This document shows, in pieces, positions 19,206 through 31,557 of a stretch of 64,000 nucleotides of DNA. The stretch is from Onthophagus taurus (taxonomy: Eukaryota > Arthropoda > Insecta > Coleoptera > Scarabaeidae). Under the pieces are notes generated by a model. The model did no database searches. It was not told the origin of the DNA and worked only from the letters and a program-made list of their open reading frames with translations. Position numbers and translations under genes: made by a program. The stretch lies in assembly GCF_036711975.1 (NCBI RefSeq), contig NW_027248947.1, positions 744,001 to 808,000 of the forward strand. Direction: 5' to 3'. The first letter of the stretch is position 1; every line of letters starts with the position of its first letter.

Positions 19206-22200
19206 ATGTCGCAACACGACGAAAAAACGTTAATTAGAAAACGAAGTTCGTTTAAATCAAAGGTCACGCATTTTTCGAATTTTTTACAAAAGTTTGAGTC
19301 GTCTGGTCAGCCATCGGATAAAACCATTGCGGAATTAATAGAAAGATTAAATAAATTCGAAGCTATAAATAACGAATACGATGAGATTCAAACGCAATTA
19401 GAAGTTTTGCAGGAAGATGCGACCGATCAATATCTGGAACGCGAGGAATTTGAAAAAACTTATTACGAGTTATTGAGTCATGCACGTTGTTTGTTAAGAA
19501 GCGGTTCTCCACAAATCAGTAATTCAGTAAATAAACCATGTAACGCGAATCCCGAAAACGGTTCGAATTATTCAAGCGGTCACGTGATACCTACGTCAGT
19601 AAAGCTACCGGAAATCAAATTACCTACTTTTAAAGGCGATTTTGATCAATGGATTGAATATAGAGAAGTTTACGTATCGCTGATTCATGAAAACGCCAAT
19701 ATTTCGGATATTCAAAAATTCCATTACCTTAGAGCGTCCTTGGATGGTACAGCTGCGCAAGTAATAAAATCGATCGAGTTTTCTGCCAATAATTATAAAA
19801 CTGCATGGGATGTTTTATGTAAACGATTCAACAATACCAACATTTTGATTTATAATCATTTAGAATCGTTAATTACCTTTGAAAAAATGAAAAAAGGTTC
19901 TTCGGTGAAAATAAGACAGCTCATAGATACAGTGGGAAAACATTTGAGGGCATTGGACATTCTGGGACAAAAAACGGAATATTGGGATACATTGATAATT
20001 CATTTAATATCAAAGGGTTTAGACGATTTAACATTAGCAAAGTGGGAGGAGCTTAAAACATCGCGAATTACGGTTACTTTGGAGGACTGGTTTGAATTTT
20101 TGAGAAATCGTGCGGATATAATCGAGAAACTTGACGTTAATAGACAGGAGGGGAAAAGGGAGAAAGAGGTTTATGGTAAAACAAAGGCTTTAGTAGCTAT
20201 AAATTCGGAAAATGACAATGTTTATGACAGGAGAAAATGTATTCTTTGTAGTAAAGAGCACAAACTTCATGAGTGTGAGAAGTTTAAAAATCTTTCTGTG
20301 TCCGAACGTCTTGAATCGTGCCACAAATATCGTTTGTGTCACAACTGTTTGCGAGCGGGTCACATGATGAAATACTGTAAGCTTTATGGATTATGCAAAA
20401 AATGCAAAGGGAAGCATCATACGTTAATTCATAAAGATAAAGAACATTCGACTGTTTCTTGCACAAGTAAAAATGTCAGTTTCGACGGGGAAACATTGTT
20501 ATCAACTGTTACAGTTAATGTTACGGATTCTGATGATAAGGTGTATGCGGTGAGGGCTCTGTTGGATTCAGGGTCACAATCGAGTTTCATTTCTGAAAGT
20601 CTGTGTAGGAAATTAGATCTAAAACTGTCAGATGTACAAGTTATGGTTAGTGGTTTGAGTAATCATGTAAATCAAATAAAAAAGAAAACAAATGTAGATA
20701 TAACATCTCGATTTTCCAATTTTCATCTCAATTTAACATGTTTGGTGATTGCTGAGATAACAGGTATCTTGCCCGCAAGTGCAATAAATGTTTCCGAATT
20801 AAACATTCCAAAAAACATCATCTTAGCGGATTTGAATTTTGGAAGAGCTAGACAAGTAGATATGCTTATAGGAGCTGACGCCTTTTGGCATATTATTCAA
20901 AACGGAAGAATAGAGCTAGGTCTGAATAAACCAATTCTTCAGAATACGGCATTTGGATGGGTTGTTGCTGGAAAATGGCAACATTCACAAAAAGGTAATG
21001 AGTTAAGATGTAACTTTAGTAAAAATGTTAGTTACGGAGAGATTCAAGACCAGCTTGAGCGGTTTTTTCAAGTGGAGGAGGTTCCCGTAAGAAAACCATG
21101 GTCTAAAGAAGATCAAAAGTGTGAAGACATTTTTCAAAAAACAAGAACGCGCTTAGAAGATGGGCGTTTTCAGGTGCAAATACCACTGAGAAGAGATGCA
21201 AGTTCTCTTGGAGAATCGAGGCACTATGCAGAAAAGCGATTTCGGGCACTTGAAAACAAACTTCAAAAGAATGAAACATTGCGAGGTATGTATTCAGATT
21301 TCATACATGAATACGAAAAACTTGGACACATGGAACGATGCTTAGAAAAAGGTGACGTAGAATTGGCGTACTATTTGCCTCATCACGGGGTACTTAAGGA
21401 AGACAGTACAACCACAAAATTACGAGTTGTCTTTGATGCCTCAGCAAAGACTTCAAGCGGCCAGTCCTTCAATGACATACAAATGGTAGGGCCAGTAATC
21501 CAGGATGAGTTATTCTCTGTTTTGTTAAGATTTCGTCAACATACGGTTGTATTTACAGCGGATGTTGAAAAGATGTACCGCCAAATAGAAGTCGAACCAC
21601 AGCAGCGAAACTTGCAAAGAATTCTTTGGCGTGCTGGTCCTGATCATGAGCTAGTTGCTTATACTTTGAAAACGGTTACTTATGGTACGGCATCGGCACC
21701 ATTCCTGGCAATACGCTGTTTGAAAGAATTGTCAGAGGAATGTAAGGCAGCGGCACCAGAGTTGTCGGAAATAATAGCGAGAGATTTCTATGTGGATGAT
21801 CTGTTGAGTGGTTGTGAAACCGATGAAAAAGGTTTATTTTTGTGTAGACGCATATCCAAGATCCTAATGTCAGGTTGTTTTCCGCTCCGAAAATGGAGAT
21901 CCAATTCAAAAGACCTTTTGGAAGCGCTAGAGGCTGATAAATCAGAACAAGAGCGAACAAATTTGGTATTGGGGGGAGACGAATGTAAGTCAACTTTGGG
22001 ATTGATGTGGTCAAGTTTTGAAGATGTTTTACTTTATAAAATAGAATGTGAATCGAAAAATACTGTTACAAAACGTTTAATGCTGTCGTATACAGCAAAA
22101 ATATTTGATCCTTTGGGATTGCTCAATCCATGTACCATTTTGGCAAAGATTATGTTACAAAAATTGTGGCGAGAAAGGCTAGAATGGGATCAACCGGTCT

Positions 22201-24353
22201 CTGAAGAGTTGCACAGACAATGGAATAGATTGATGTCAGACGTATCTGTTTTGAATAAGCTAAGAATCCAACGACATGTAATGTTACCCGAAAGCAAAGT
22301 TGTCGAACTACATATGTTTTCAGATGCATCTGAAGTTGCATATGGGGCATGTGCGTATTTGTTGTCGATAGATGGTAAAGGAAACAAAAGGTGCAAACTT
22401 TTATGCGCTAAAGGAAAAGTGGCTCCAATTAAATCGATGACTATACCCCGATTAGAATTGTGTGCAGCCTACGTCTCAGCAAAGTTGGCACAAAAAGTAA
22501 TTGAGTCCTTAAGATTGCAGATCAAATGTTGTACATATTGGACGGATTCGCAAGTTGTGTTGGGATGGATAAATGCTTCGACAAGTATTTTGAAGCCATT
22601 CGTACGAAACAGAGTTGCGGAAATTCAGGAGAAAACTGACGTGTTAGCGTGGCGTTATGTACCTACGGGAGAAAACCCGGCAGATTTGTTATCTAGAGGG
22701 GTATCCCCGGTAGCTCTAAAGGATGCATTTCTTTGGTGGCACGGTCCTGAATGGTTGTTACAGCCTGAAACTGTCTGGCCTAAAAAACACAAAGATTATG
22801 CTACAAATACATTACCTGAAATTAAGTCATGTGTTACTTCGGTTGTTGAATCATTTGAATTCCCGTTTGAAAGATTTTCTAATCTGAACCGATTACAGGG
22901 ATGTGTTGCATACTTACAGCGCTTTATAACCAATTGTAAAGTGGCTAAAGAAAAAAGAATAACAGGTGTACTTACCTTAGAAGAATTGGAACAAGCGATG
23001 GTAATTTTGATAAAGATTACTCAAGCTGAGGCCTTTGGGCAAGAAATCGGTATGCTGATTCAAGGGAAATCGTTGGAAAAACATCACAAGTTGCTGAGTT
23101 TAAATCCTTTTGTGGATAAAATTGGTTTACTGCGTGTTGGAGGGCGTTTGACGTATGCAAATTTGGAGTATGATAAGCGACATCCAATTATATTACCAGC
23201 AAGACATTGGTTAACAAAACTACTGTTTATTCGTGAACATAAAAAATTACTTCATGTTGGTCCTCAACAACTACTTTATTCTGTAAGAGAGAAATTTTGG
23301 CCAATTTCTGGACCTAATATTGCAAAGCAGGTGGTGCGTGAATGTATCAAATGTCATAGATTCAGAGCAAAAGCTGTCCAACCTGTTATGGGAAATTTAC
23401 CAAAGACAAGAACGATCGCAGCTTTTCCATTCTACATAACGGGCATCGACTACGCGGGTCCTTTTATGATAAGAGAAAAAAGGGGACGTGGTTCCAAGTT
23501 ACGAAAAGCCTATGTTAGCTTATTTATATGTTTTGCAACAAAATGCATTCACTTGGAACTAGTTAGTGACCTTACGACAAATAATTTTTTATTGGCTTTA
23601 AAAAGATTCGTTGCGCGCAGAGGTAAACCTTTGCATATTTATTCTGATAATGGGACCAACTTCGTTGGTGCTCAAAGAGAATTGAAAGAATTAACAAATT
23701 TAGTTAAGGCGAACATTGATGAGATAGAACTTTTAGAAACTTTTACAAATGATCAAGGTATTCATTGGCATTTCGGACCACCATACGCACCAAATTTTGG
23801 AGGTTTGTGGGAAGCGGGTGTGAAATCGACGAAACACCATTTAAAGAGAGTTTTAAATAATGATCACTTAACGTTTGAGGAGTTTACTACTTTACTCGTG
23901 CAAATAGAAGCAATCCTTAACTCGCGTCCTCTCACTCCCCTTTCGAATGATCCTGATGACTTCACACCCTTAACACCGGCTCATTTACTCATTGGACGTC
24001 CATTGACGTCCACCTTGGAGGCTGACTTGCAGAATATTTCTCAAAACAGGCTCACGATTTATCAGTAAGTAGAGCAATACCGACAACATTTCTGGTCAAG
24101 ATGGAAGCGGGATTTTCTGGGTCAACTTCAGCAACGAACTAAATGGGGAGGCAACGATTTCCAGATACAACAGGGGGCTTTGGTTCTGCTCAAGAGTGAC
24201 GGGACTGCTCCTTTGGATTGGCGATTGGGTCGCATCGTCAGGCTCATTCCTGGTAGAGATGGGGTGCATCGAGTGGCAGAGGTGAAGACAGTGACGGGTA
24301 TTGTGCTGCGTCCGTGCAACAAATTGTGTCCTCTTCCAATTGAACAAGAATAG
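19206..24353 (+). pseudogene. BEL/Pao gag-pol polyprotein with one nonsense codon
   Basis: ATG at 19206 preferred (MSQHDEK). Domains in order: DUF1759-type gag (about 100-300), Cys-rich zinc knuckle region (CHNCLRAGHMMKYC, about 375-405), retropepsin ALLDSGSQSSFIS (about 450), RT with VFTADVEKMYRQ and FYVDDLLSG (about 860), RNase H (FSDASEVAYGACA; WTDSQVVLGW), integrase zinc finger (CIKCHRFR), DDE acids (GIDYAGPF about 1413, YSDNGTNF about 1478, LWEAGVKS about 1535), and a DUF5641-type C-terminal domain. The frame stops at TAA 24066-24068 between integrase and DUF5641, but the same frame continues to a natural TAG at 24351-24353. A single base change therefore separates this copy from a full-length polyprotein; every catalytic motif is present. 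Confidence 0.93.
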
Positions 24354-24386
24354 TTAAACGACTCAAGTCGTTTAAGGCTGGGGGCA

Positions 24387-24642
24387 TGTACGTTAAAGTT
24401 TTGTGTTGTGATGATCTCATCGCCCACATGGACATTGGCGTCGAGTTTAGGGCGACGGCGGGACGCGTAGGGTCGACTTGGGTGGAAAGAACCGTTAGAA
24501 AAGAGAAGCAATTCGGCCACTGGCGAAGACAGTTGTGTTTTAAGATTAAATTAATTACGTATTGATTTCTTTACTCAATAAAGTTTCCAGTTTGTATACA
24601 GTCCACAAGTTTTTATTTAGTGTTTTTGAAGACACCCAAACA
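24387..24642 (+). repeat. BEL 3' LTR
   Basis: 256 bp, preceded by a purine-rich tract AAGGCTGGGGGCA at 24374-24386. Confidence 0.93.
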
Positions 24643-26909
24643 CCTGTTGTTCTATATATCGCCAAGATAGGGCGGATATATAATGTTCTGACTACGATAA
24701 GCTATTCTCGTTACTTCCTACTCCATTCCTGATAGGTGGTGACTTTAATGTACATCATATTGCTTTTGGTTCTGCTAAGAGTGATAACGCTGGTAATATA
24801 CTTTTGAAATCTATAGACAACCACAATCTAGTGTTTTGTAATGATGAATCTCCTACTCGAATAACTAAACCGGGAGAGGGCGCTTCTGCTGTGGACATTA
24901 CCATTCTGTCTAGTGCTATAGCATATAAAGTAAAATGGGAGGTTTTGAATGACTCTTTCACTTCTGACCATTTTCCGCTTTACATCCAATTCGAATCAAG
25001 TAGTTCATTTTTGCGTATTGTCCATCCTAAAGGTAAATGGACGATTCTTCCTGAAAAGTATGGCGATTTAGCTAAATTTATTGGAAGAAATTTTGACCCG
25101 TCCAAAGTTGAACTATCTTTACAGGATAGGTACTATTATTTTGTTAATCTGATTGTTGAAGCTTGCAATAGTGCTTTTCCCCTTAAAAAACCTATTCGCG
25201 CTTTGTCTAGACGGCAACCGCCTTGGTGGGACAATGAATGTACTAAGGTAGTTAAAGAGAGGAAAAAAGTCATTAAAGCCTACAAGCGATGCCCTATTTT
25301 GGATAACTATATTAAAATTCGGAAAACATCTCCTTACGTGAAGCGTTTCCTTAAGCACAAAAAACGTAATAAATGGAAGAAGTTCTGTAACAGCTTAAAT
25401 AGGAACTCTTCTCCAAAAGTTGTGTGGAATAATATTAGGAAATTCAGTAACATTTCCAACACTTGCTCTGACATTCCAGAAGAAAAAGTTTATGAAATGC
25501 TACAGTCTCTTTCCCCTCCATCTGTAGTTAATAAGATGCAGAGAACTGTTAGTGCTTCATCTTCACATTTTATTACATCACCATTCACATTGCACGAACT
25601 TTGCTTAACTTTTGCACATCGCAAATCTACTGCACCTGGTTTCGATAACATAACCTATAAGATATTAGAGCGTTTACCATCTGAAATTTTGTCCTTCTTA
25701 CTCTCTATGTATAATGAAATGTGGGCAACGGGCAAAGATATACCGGAAATTAAAAAAGTTATAATTGTTTTAATCCCAAAAAGTGATGCTTCTGGAGGTA
25801 ATCAATGTACTTTTCGGCCCATATCTCTTTTGTCTTGCATACTTAAGACTTATGAGCGTTTAATCAAGGCTCGACTCGAGTGGTGGATGGAGGAAAATGG
25901 AATCCTGCCCTCTCAACAATTTGGTTTTAGAACATTTAGTTGTATTGACGCTGTAATTGATTTGATTACAGACATTCAGTTAGCACTTTCACAAAACAAA
26001 TTTAGCGGTGCCATATTCCTAGATATGAAGGGGGCCTATGACTGCGTTTCTTTGGAAGTACTGCAAAATAAACTTATCAATCTTGGATTGCCTTCAATCA
26101 CGATGTGGAATATTTTAAATGTTTTTATGAATCGGCAATTATACGTTAGGGATCAAGGCGGTTCGCTACACGGCCCAAGGCTTTCATCAACCGGTCTTCC
26201 ACAGGGCTCAATTTTAAGTCCGATTTTATTTAACCTATATACCATTGACTTTCATAAAGTTTTTGAGGGCAACGTTAAAACATTACAGTACGCTGACGAC
26301 TTTTGTATCTTGTGCTCTAACAGCAGCCTTTCAGAATTACACAGTAACCTAAATGGTTTTTGAATGTTTTTCGGGTATTTGTGAAAGTTAAATGGGGGGC
26401 CGATATTCACGTGGCACGCGGATTTTATAGAAACTGTATTAGATCACATTTAGATTTTGGTTGTAGTATATTTGGTAACGCAAAACAGAATCAATTGAAA
26501 CGTTTAAGAATTATTCAGAGCAAAGCTTTACGCATAGTTTTGGGCGCCATGAATTCCACTCCGGTGGAAGCTTTGAGTGTTGAAGCGGTCGAACCACCTC
26601 TTTTTTTACGAAGAAACGTGCTGGCATTTAAACAACTCCTGAAACTAAATGTTTCATCGAATGGTGTTCTCCCGAAGAACATCCATAGACTTACAGTATC
26701 AACAGTGTCCGCTCGTTTTTGGAGAAGGAAATCTTTACCTCCCCTTGTTGTTGCTTACAGACAACTCTTCCCAAACCTGCACAGGGTGCTGCATCGATCT
26801 ATATTCCCTGCCATCCGATATTTTGATTATATTCAACCGATACATGTTATATTCCCCCATTTTGGTGATAACACATTACACAATAAAGGAATATTCAATC
26901 AGTTTATGA

Positions 26910-29900
26910 TAAGCATGCAACCAAGCTAGACGTGCGCGTGCCTCTCCAGGTTAAGTCGACGAAAATTATCGAGGTGGTTTGAGTTACCGATTAATTCAAC
27001 TTGATTTTCGACGTTTTAAAGTTAGTTTTTTTTTTAAGTTGAGTGTGTTAATTAGTTAAAGAGAATGGTGGTCACCAAGAAACAATTGAGTGATTTTGAG
27101 GAGGTGTTGACTGAGTTATTCAAGAAAGAGTCGTTCATTGCCAATATCGCCAAATCAATATCGTCCATTCTAAGGGATGAACTCAGGGAATACAAGGAAA
27201 AGGTTAATATTCTCGAAGAAAAGGTTGTAATTTTGGAAGCGGAGGTTACTCGTTCGAAGTCCGACAATACCGTATGTAGAGCAGACCATAAGGAAAAACT
27301 GGATCGACTTGAGCAATACACTCGACGGAATAGCATTCGAGTTTTCGGGGTAAGCGAGACAGACAATGAGAACACCGAACAAGTTGTATTAGATATTATT
27401 AATAAGAAAATGAACCTCGCATTGTTACCGGATTCTATCGATCGTTGTCATCGAGTTGGACCGAAGCGAAATGGAAAGAACCGACCTATTATTATGAAAT
27501 TTATAAGTCACAAGACCAAAGATCGCGTATTTTATCATAAGAAACTGTTAAGAGGAACTCAGTTTATAATTCGAGAAGACCTTACGCACTACCGGATTTG
27601 CGAATTGAGAAAACTGGAGGAAGAATATGGTAAAAGAAGAGTGTGGAGCCGTGATGGAACTCTGTATGCAGAAGTCGACGGACAGAAGAAAAGAATGTTG
27701 ATATAACTTTTTCGATTCTTGCTTTTTTCGAAAAATTTCTGTTCGATTTTTCCGTTTTCGATTGTTGAAAATAAATATACAATCTTTCGATTGTTTTGAG
27801 ACTTTTCCTCCGTTTGATCTAATTGACGAATCTAGTTGATTTGTTACCTGGAGGGAAAGCACTCTAGAATGTAGTTTATATATATTTAAATCTTTTTCAA
27901 TAGTTAAATTTCATTTAATTGTAGTTATTATTGTTTTTTTTTTTTTGTTTGTATTTTGTTTGTCTTTTTTTTTTATTATTGTTCACAACATGAATATAGC
28001 ATCCATTAACATTTATTAGCGTATGATCATTTAGAACAGCTATGGATCGCTGTAACTATTAACAAAGTTAAATATATTTTTGGTGTAATGTACAGGCCCC
28101 CGACCGGAAGTCTGCCATTATTCTTTGAGTCTCTCGAGGAATCCTTAAGTTTAGCTATACCACAATGTAATGAACTGTTTATTGCCGGTGATATAAATAT
28201 TGATTTGTTGCACCCTGAAAGTACATATTCACGCATTTTCCTTGATTTGCTGGAGTCGTTTGGTCTGGTTCAACTTGTTAATCAACCAACCCGTATTACA
28301 CTTAATTCCGAAACTTTAATAGATATTACTGCATGTTCATGTGAAGAATTCACCCTGGTTGGTTTATATTCACTACCCCACCTTTCAGATCACGAACTGG
28401 TACACTCTCATTTGAAAACTGCTAGTACAAAGCCTGTTCCTACATTTCGAACTTATAGAGACTTTAAGAGGTTTAATCTCGATCTGTTTAGTAGAGAACT
28501 TGAATCATTACCTTTACAATTAATTTTTGAAATTAACGGCATTGATGAAAAAGTGAATTATTTTAATTCTTTAATACTAGATCTATTTGATTTACATGCA
28601 CCACTACAAACGAAAAGATTTACAAAAAAACCTGCTCCGTGGCTTACACCCCAAATCAAGGAAATGATCGCGGTTAGAAATAAAGCTTATGCTAAATATA
28701 AGCGTACAAAAAATGTATTAGACCTAGAGCAGTATGAAACGTTGAGAAGACACGTGACAAATGATCATCAAAACTGAAAAACGGGTGTACTTTGAGGGGG
28801 CAACGAGTCGAACTGGGACATCTGCGATGTGGCGTGTTGTTCGTGATTTCGGAGTGATCAGGAATAGAGTAAACACTTTGCCCATGCATTTAAGAAATGC
28901 GAATGACATTAATAACCACTTTCTCCAGACAGGTTGTTCATTGGGAGCACGTTCAAGTGATGTTATGCACTTTTATAACAGTAACAAAAAATGTGAATTT
29001 CAGAAGTATTTTGATTTCGAAACTGTACATGAAAACGTTGTTGCAAGTTATTTACTTAAAATGAAATCTAATGCTGTCGGGGATGATGGTATTTCGTTGT
29101 CAATGCTCTTGTACTGCTGTCCTTTTATACTCCCACATTTGACGCATATAGTTAATTACTGTTTGGAGAAATGTGTTTTTCCTTCCTGTTGGAAGACCGC
29201 TCTGTTAACTCCATTACCAAAAATTTCTAATCCCCAAGAGTACAAGGATTTACGACCTATTAGCATTCTCCCGGTTCTTGCAAAGGTTGTGGAGAAAGTT
29301 ATGAACTGGCAAATTAGAACTTTTATTGACGGCTATAATATCCTACCTCCAAATCAGTCTGGATTTCGTAAACATTATGGTTGTGAAACAGCGTTAATGC
29401 ATATTACCGACGACATTCTCCGGGCGATTGATGAAAACGAATGACTGCGTTAGTTTTGTTGGATTACTCAAAAGCTTTCGATACTGTAAACCATTCCTTG
29501 TTAAGTTCTGTCTTAAATTTTGTTGGGTTTACCGCTAATGCTATATCATTGGTCTCCAATTACTTGTGCAATAGATACCAAAAAGTTAAGATAAACAACT
29601 CTATATCTGAGCCTCGGAGGGTGTCGGCGGGTGTGCCGCAGGGTTCTATATTGGGGCCACTTTTGTTTTCGTTATATACATCCAACTTTTCAAATAGTTT
29701 GAAATACTGTAGCTGTCATTTTTACGCAGATGACACCCAACTATATCTGAGATTTGCTCCCAGTGATGTGTCTCTGGCTGAAACTATTTTAACACGGGAA
29801 ATTAGGAACTTAGTGGAAATTTCATCTGGACATAATTTGAAGGTGAATGGTGCCAAGTCGGCATTGATGCTTTTTGGTAGGCGGGGTTTGCGAGAAGAAC

Positions 29901-30563
29901 ATTCTACTCATTTTAGTATAGAAGTTGATGACCAGCGAATTAATGTAGGATGCTGTTTTCGTAATTTGGGATTGTATCAGGATTCAGATATTAGATTTAA
30001 AACACATATTACACAGAAAACCAATAAATCATATGCAACGTTGAAATTAATTTATGGCATTAGGCACACAGTATCTAAAGCTACACTGTTAAAACTGTGC
30101 GATACCCTTGTAATTAGTAATTTCACCTTTTGTGATAAGATTTTTGGTACCTGTTTGGCTAGCACTTCAGTAAGTCGTGTACAGCGGGTACAGAATGCTT
30201 GCCTCAGGCTTGTATACGGTTTAAAACGGTATGATCATGTGTCTCATAAATTAATAGATGCTGGTTGGTTGAATATGTCCAACAGAAGAAAGTTGCATTT
30301 ATTATCATTCTACCATAAACTTCTCATGTTGAAGAAGCCCCCGTATCTATACAACAAAATATCATTCAGGACAGATGTTCATAATATCAATATTAGAAAT
30401 AGAGGTATTATTACACCTCCTAAACACAAGACCTCGTTATTTGAACGATCCTTCACTTATTGCCTTCCTAAATATTATAATCCGCTGCCAGGCTCTTTGA
30501 AGTCTCTAAATTTGAATGCGTTATTTTTTTTATTAATAAAGCCAAGTTATTATTATTATTATT
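26910..30563 (+). mobile_element. LINE-G: CR1/L2-like non-LTR element inside LINE-F
   Basis: Bounded by AATCAGTTTATGA (26897-26909) and AATCAGTTAATGA (30564-30576), a 13-bp TSD with one mismatch. The 3' end is a (TTA)n microsatellite (30546-30563) rather than poly(A). Contains ORF1 (27065-27706) and a broken ORF2. Skipping it joins the LINE-F frame exactly (connection domain to RNase H). Confidence 0.85.
27065..27706 (+). CDS. LINE-G ORF1 (coiled coil plus RRM-like nucleic-acid-binding protein)
   Basis: 213 residues, intact. Residues about 25-85 form a coiled coil (LREYKEKVNILEEKVVILEAEV). Residues about 90-190 resemble the RRM and C-terminal domain of L1-type ORF1 proteins (RLEQYTRRNSIRVFGV; IDRCHRVGPKRNGKNRPIIM; REDLT). 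Such proteins form trimers that coat LINE RNA. The pattern is also common in CR1/L2 and related insect LINEs. It is separated from ORF2 by about 280 bp of T-rich sequence. Confidence 0.8.
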   Translation: MVVTKKQLSDFEEVLTELFKKESFIANIAKSISSILRDELREYKEKVNILEEKVVILEAEVTRSKSDNTVCRADHKEKLDRLEQYTRRNSIRVFGVSETDNENTEQVVLDIINKKMNLALLPDSIDRCHRVGPKRNGKNRPIIMKFISHKTKDRVFYHKKLLRGTQFIIREDLTHYRICELRKLEEEYGKRRVWSRDGTLYAEVDGQKKRMLI

Positions 30564-30565
30564 AA
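27990..30565 (+). pseudogene. LINE-G ORF2: endonuclease and RT, broken
   Basis: MNIASINI at 27990 is an endonuclease start, but the frame stops after 9 codons. The next part (DHLEQLWIAVTINKVKY from about 28028) belongs to the middle of the endonuclease, so most of its N-terminal half is deleted. The rest lies at 28088-28777 (FIAGDINIDLL, SDHELVHSH), 28761-29444 (RT fingers, LRPISILPVLAKVVEK) and 29441-30565 (LLDYSKAFDTVNH, AGVPQGSILGPLLFS, FYADDTQLYLRF). Single-base frameshifts lie near 28765 and 29441. No RNase H in this element. Confidence 0.85.
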
Positions 30566-30572
30566 TCAGTTA

Positions 30573-31462
30573 ATGAATGAGATTAAAGATAGTTTGATTA
30601 TTTACACAGATGCGTCTAAGACATCTCACGGTTGCGGTTGTGCCTTCTTAGTACCCAGCAGTGGGTATCACATAAAATTAAAGTTGGACCCTCATAGTAG
30701 CATTTTCTCTGCGGAAGCATATGCAATCCTTGAGGCCCTGCGGTATGTTTTGTCAGTCCGTTGCTCTGTCGTGTCAATATTGTCTGATTCTCAAAGTGTG
30801 TTGATGGCTTTAAGACACAGAAAACATTATACTACTCTCCACCCTTGCGTATTGGACATTGTATCCACTCTTGTGGCATTGTCGAAACAAGGAATTTCAT
30901 GCACATTTATATGGGTGAAAGCACATAGCGGTATAACTCACAACGAACTAGTTGACGTGTTAGCTAAGGAGGCGATACAGGATGGTAAGCACATTGATGT
31001 GGGACTCCACTCTGGAGAAGTTCTTTCCCTCTACAGAAATAAAGAAGAGAGAGAGGGGTGGATTTCACACTGGAAAGCATACTATAATAAAAGAATAACA
31101 CAATATCCAGTTATACATCCTACTGTCTTGTTTCGCCAGTGGTACATGGGGGTTGAGGTGTCTCGTAGGTTTTCAGCTACTATTGCACGACTGAAATTTG
31201 GTCACGGTCGTTTTCCATCTCACTTGTATAAGATTAAGATTTTGTCATCTCCGACCTGTGAATGTGGAGCAGAATTTGCGGATCTGAATCACATATTGTG
31301 AGTTGCAAATTTCATGAGAAATACCGCCCAAGATTTATTAATGCGTTGCTTGCCTGTGGTTTTGTTTTGCCTATTAACATCGTTCATGTATTGAGTTATA
31401 ACCTGTTCAATGTTCTTTACATTATATATGAATTTTTGGTGAGGTCTAATATTGCGATCTGA
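30573..31462 (+). pseudogene. LINE-F ORF2, RNase H and C-terminal part
   Basis: Continues LINE-F after LINE-G. IIYTDASKTSHGCG gives the first RNase H Asp, AEAYAILEAL the Glu, LSDSQSVLMAL the second Asp, and WVKAHSGITHNELVD the His and last Asp. The distal part carries a C-x-C...H knuckle (CECGAEFADLNHI). The frame shifts near 31300 and the true C-terminus continues to a stop at about 31460. The 3' UTR to 31545 ends in AAATAAATAAA plus poly(A). Confidence 0.82.
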
Positions 31463-31557
31463 TGTATTGGTAAATATTACATAACCGTGATATAGAGGCT
31501 GATGGGCTAGGATCCCGCAAAGCCATAAATAAATAAAAAAAAAAAAAGTTATAGATT

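Larger units (their letters stand above)
18782..24642 (+). mobile_element. BEL/Pao LTR retrotransposon inside LINE-F ORF2
   Basis: LTRs 18782-19037 and 24387-24642 (256 bp, TGTACGTTAA...CACCCAAACA) differ by one base (T/G in CGCGTATGG). TSD is CCTGT at 18777-18781 and 24643-24647. A single polyprotein frame fills the interior. The very low LTR divergence makes this the most recent datable insertion in the window. Confidence 0.95.
18577..26909 (+). pseudogene. LINE-F ORF2: endonuclease and RT, interrupted by BEL
   Basis: Starts MSILNIIQWNAQS, the APE-type endonuclease N-terminus, with ALISETWF (catalytic Glu). The frame is disrupted near 18760, where part of the endonuclease appears deleted, and BEL is inserted at 18781. 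After BEL the endonuclease resumes (LIGGDFNVHH near 24734, SDHFPL near 24965). The RT is in frame 24804-26363, with GLPQGSILSP and QYADDFCILC. A deletion at about 26360 removes part of the thumb, and the connection domain continues to 26909, where LINE-G is inserted. Not functional. Confidence 0.82.
6592..31545 (+). mobile_element. LINE-F: I-group-like non-LTR retrotransposon with RNase H, heavily interrupted
   Basis: Begins right after the 12-mer at 6580-6591 and ends in a CCATAAATAAATAAA(A)n tail at about 31522-31545, followed by the second copy AAGTTATAGATT at 31546-31557. Its own pieces are 5' UTR 6592-6720 and 16975-17174, ORF1 17175-18569, and ORF2 18577-18781, 24648-26909 and 30577-31462. 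Gypsy-D, the BEL element and LINE-G are inserted in it. When LINE-G is disregarded the reading frame on both sides matches, which proves the pieces are one element. ORF2 order is endonuclease, RT, RNase H, as in the I/Loa group. Confidence 0.82.
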
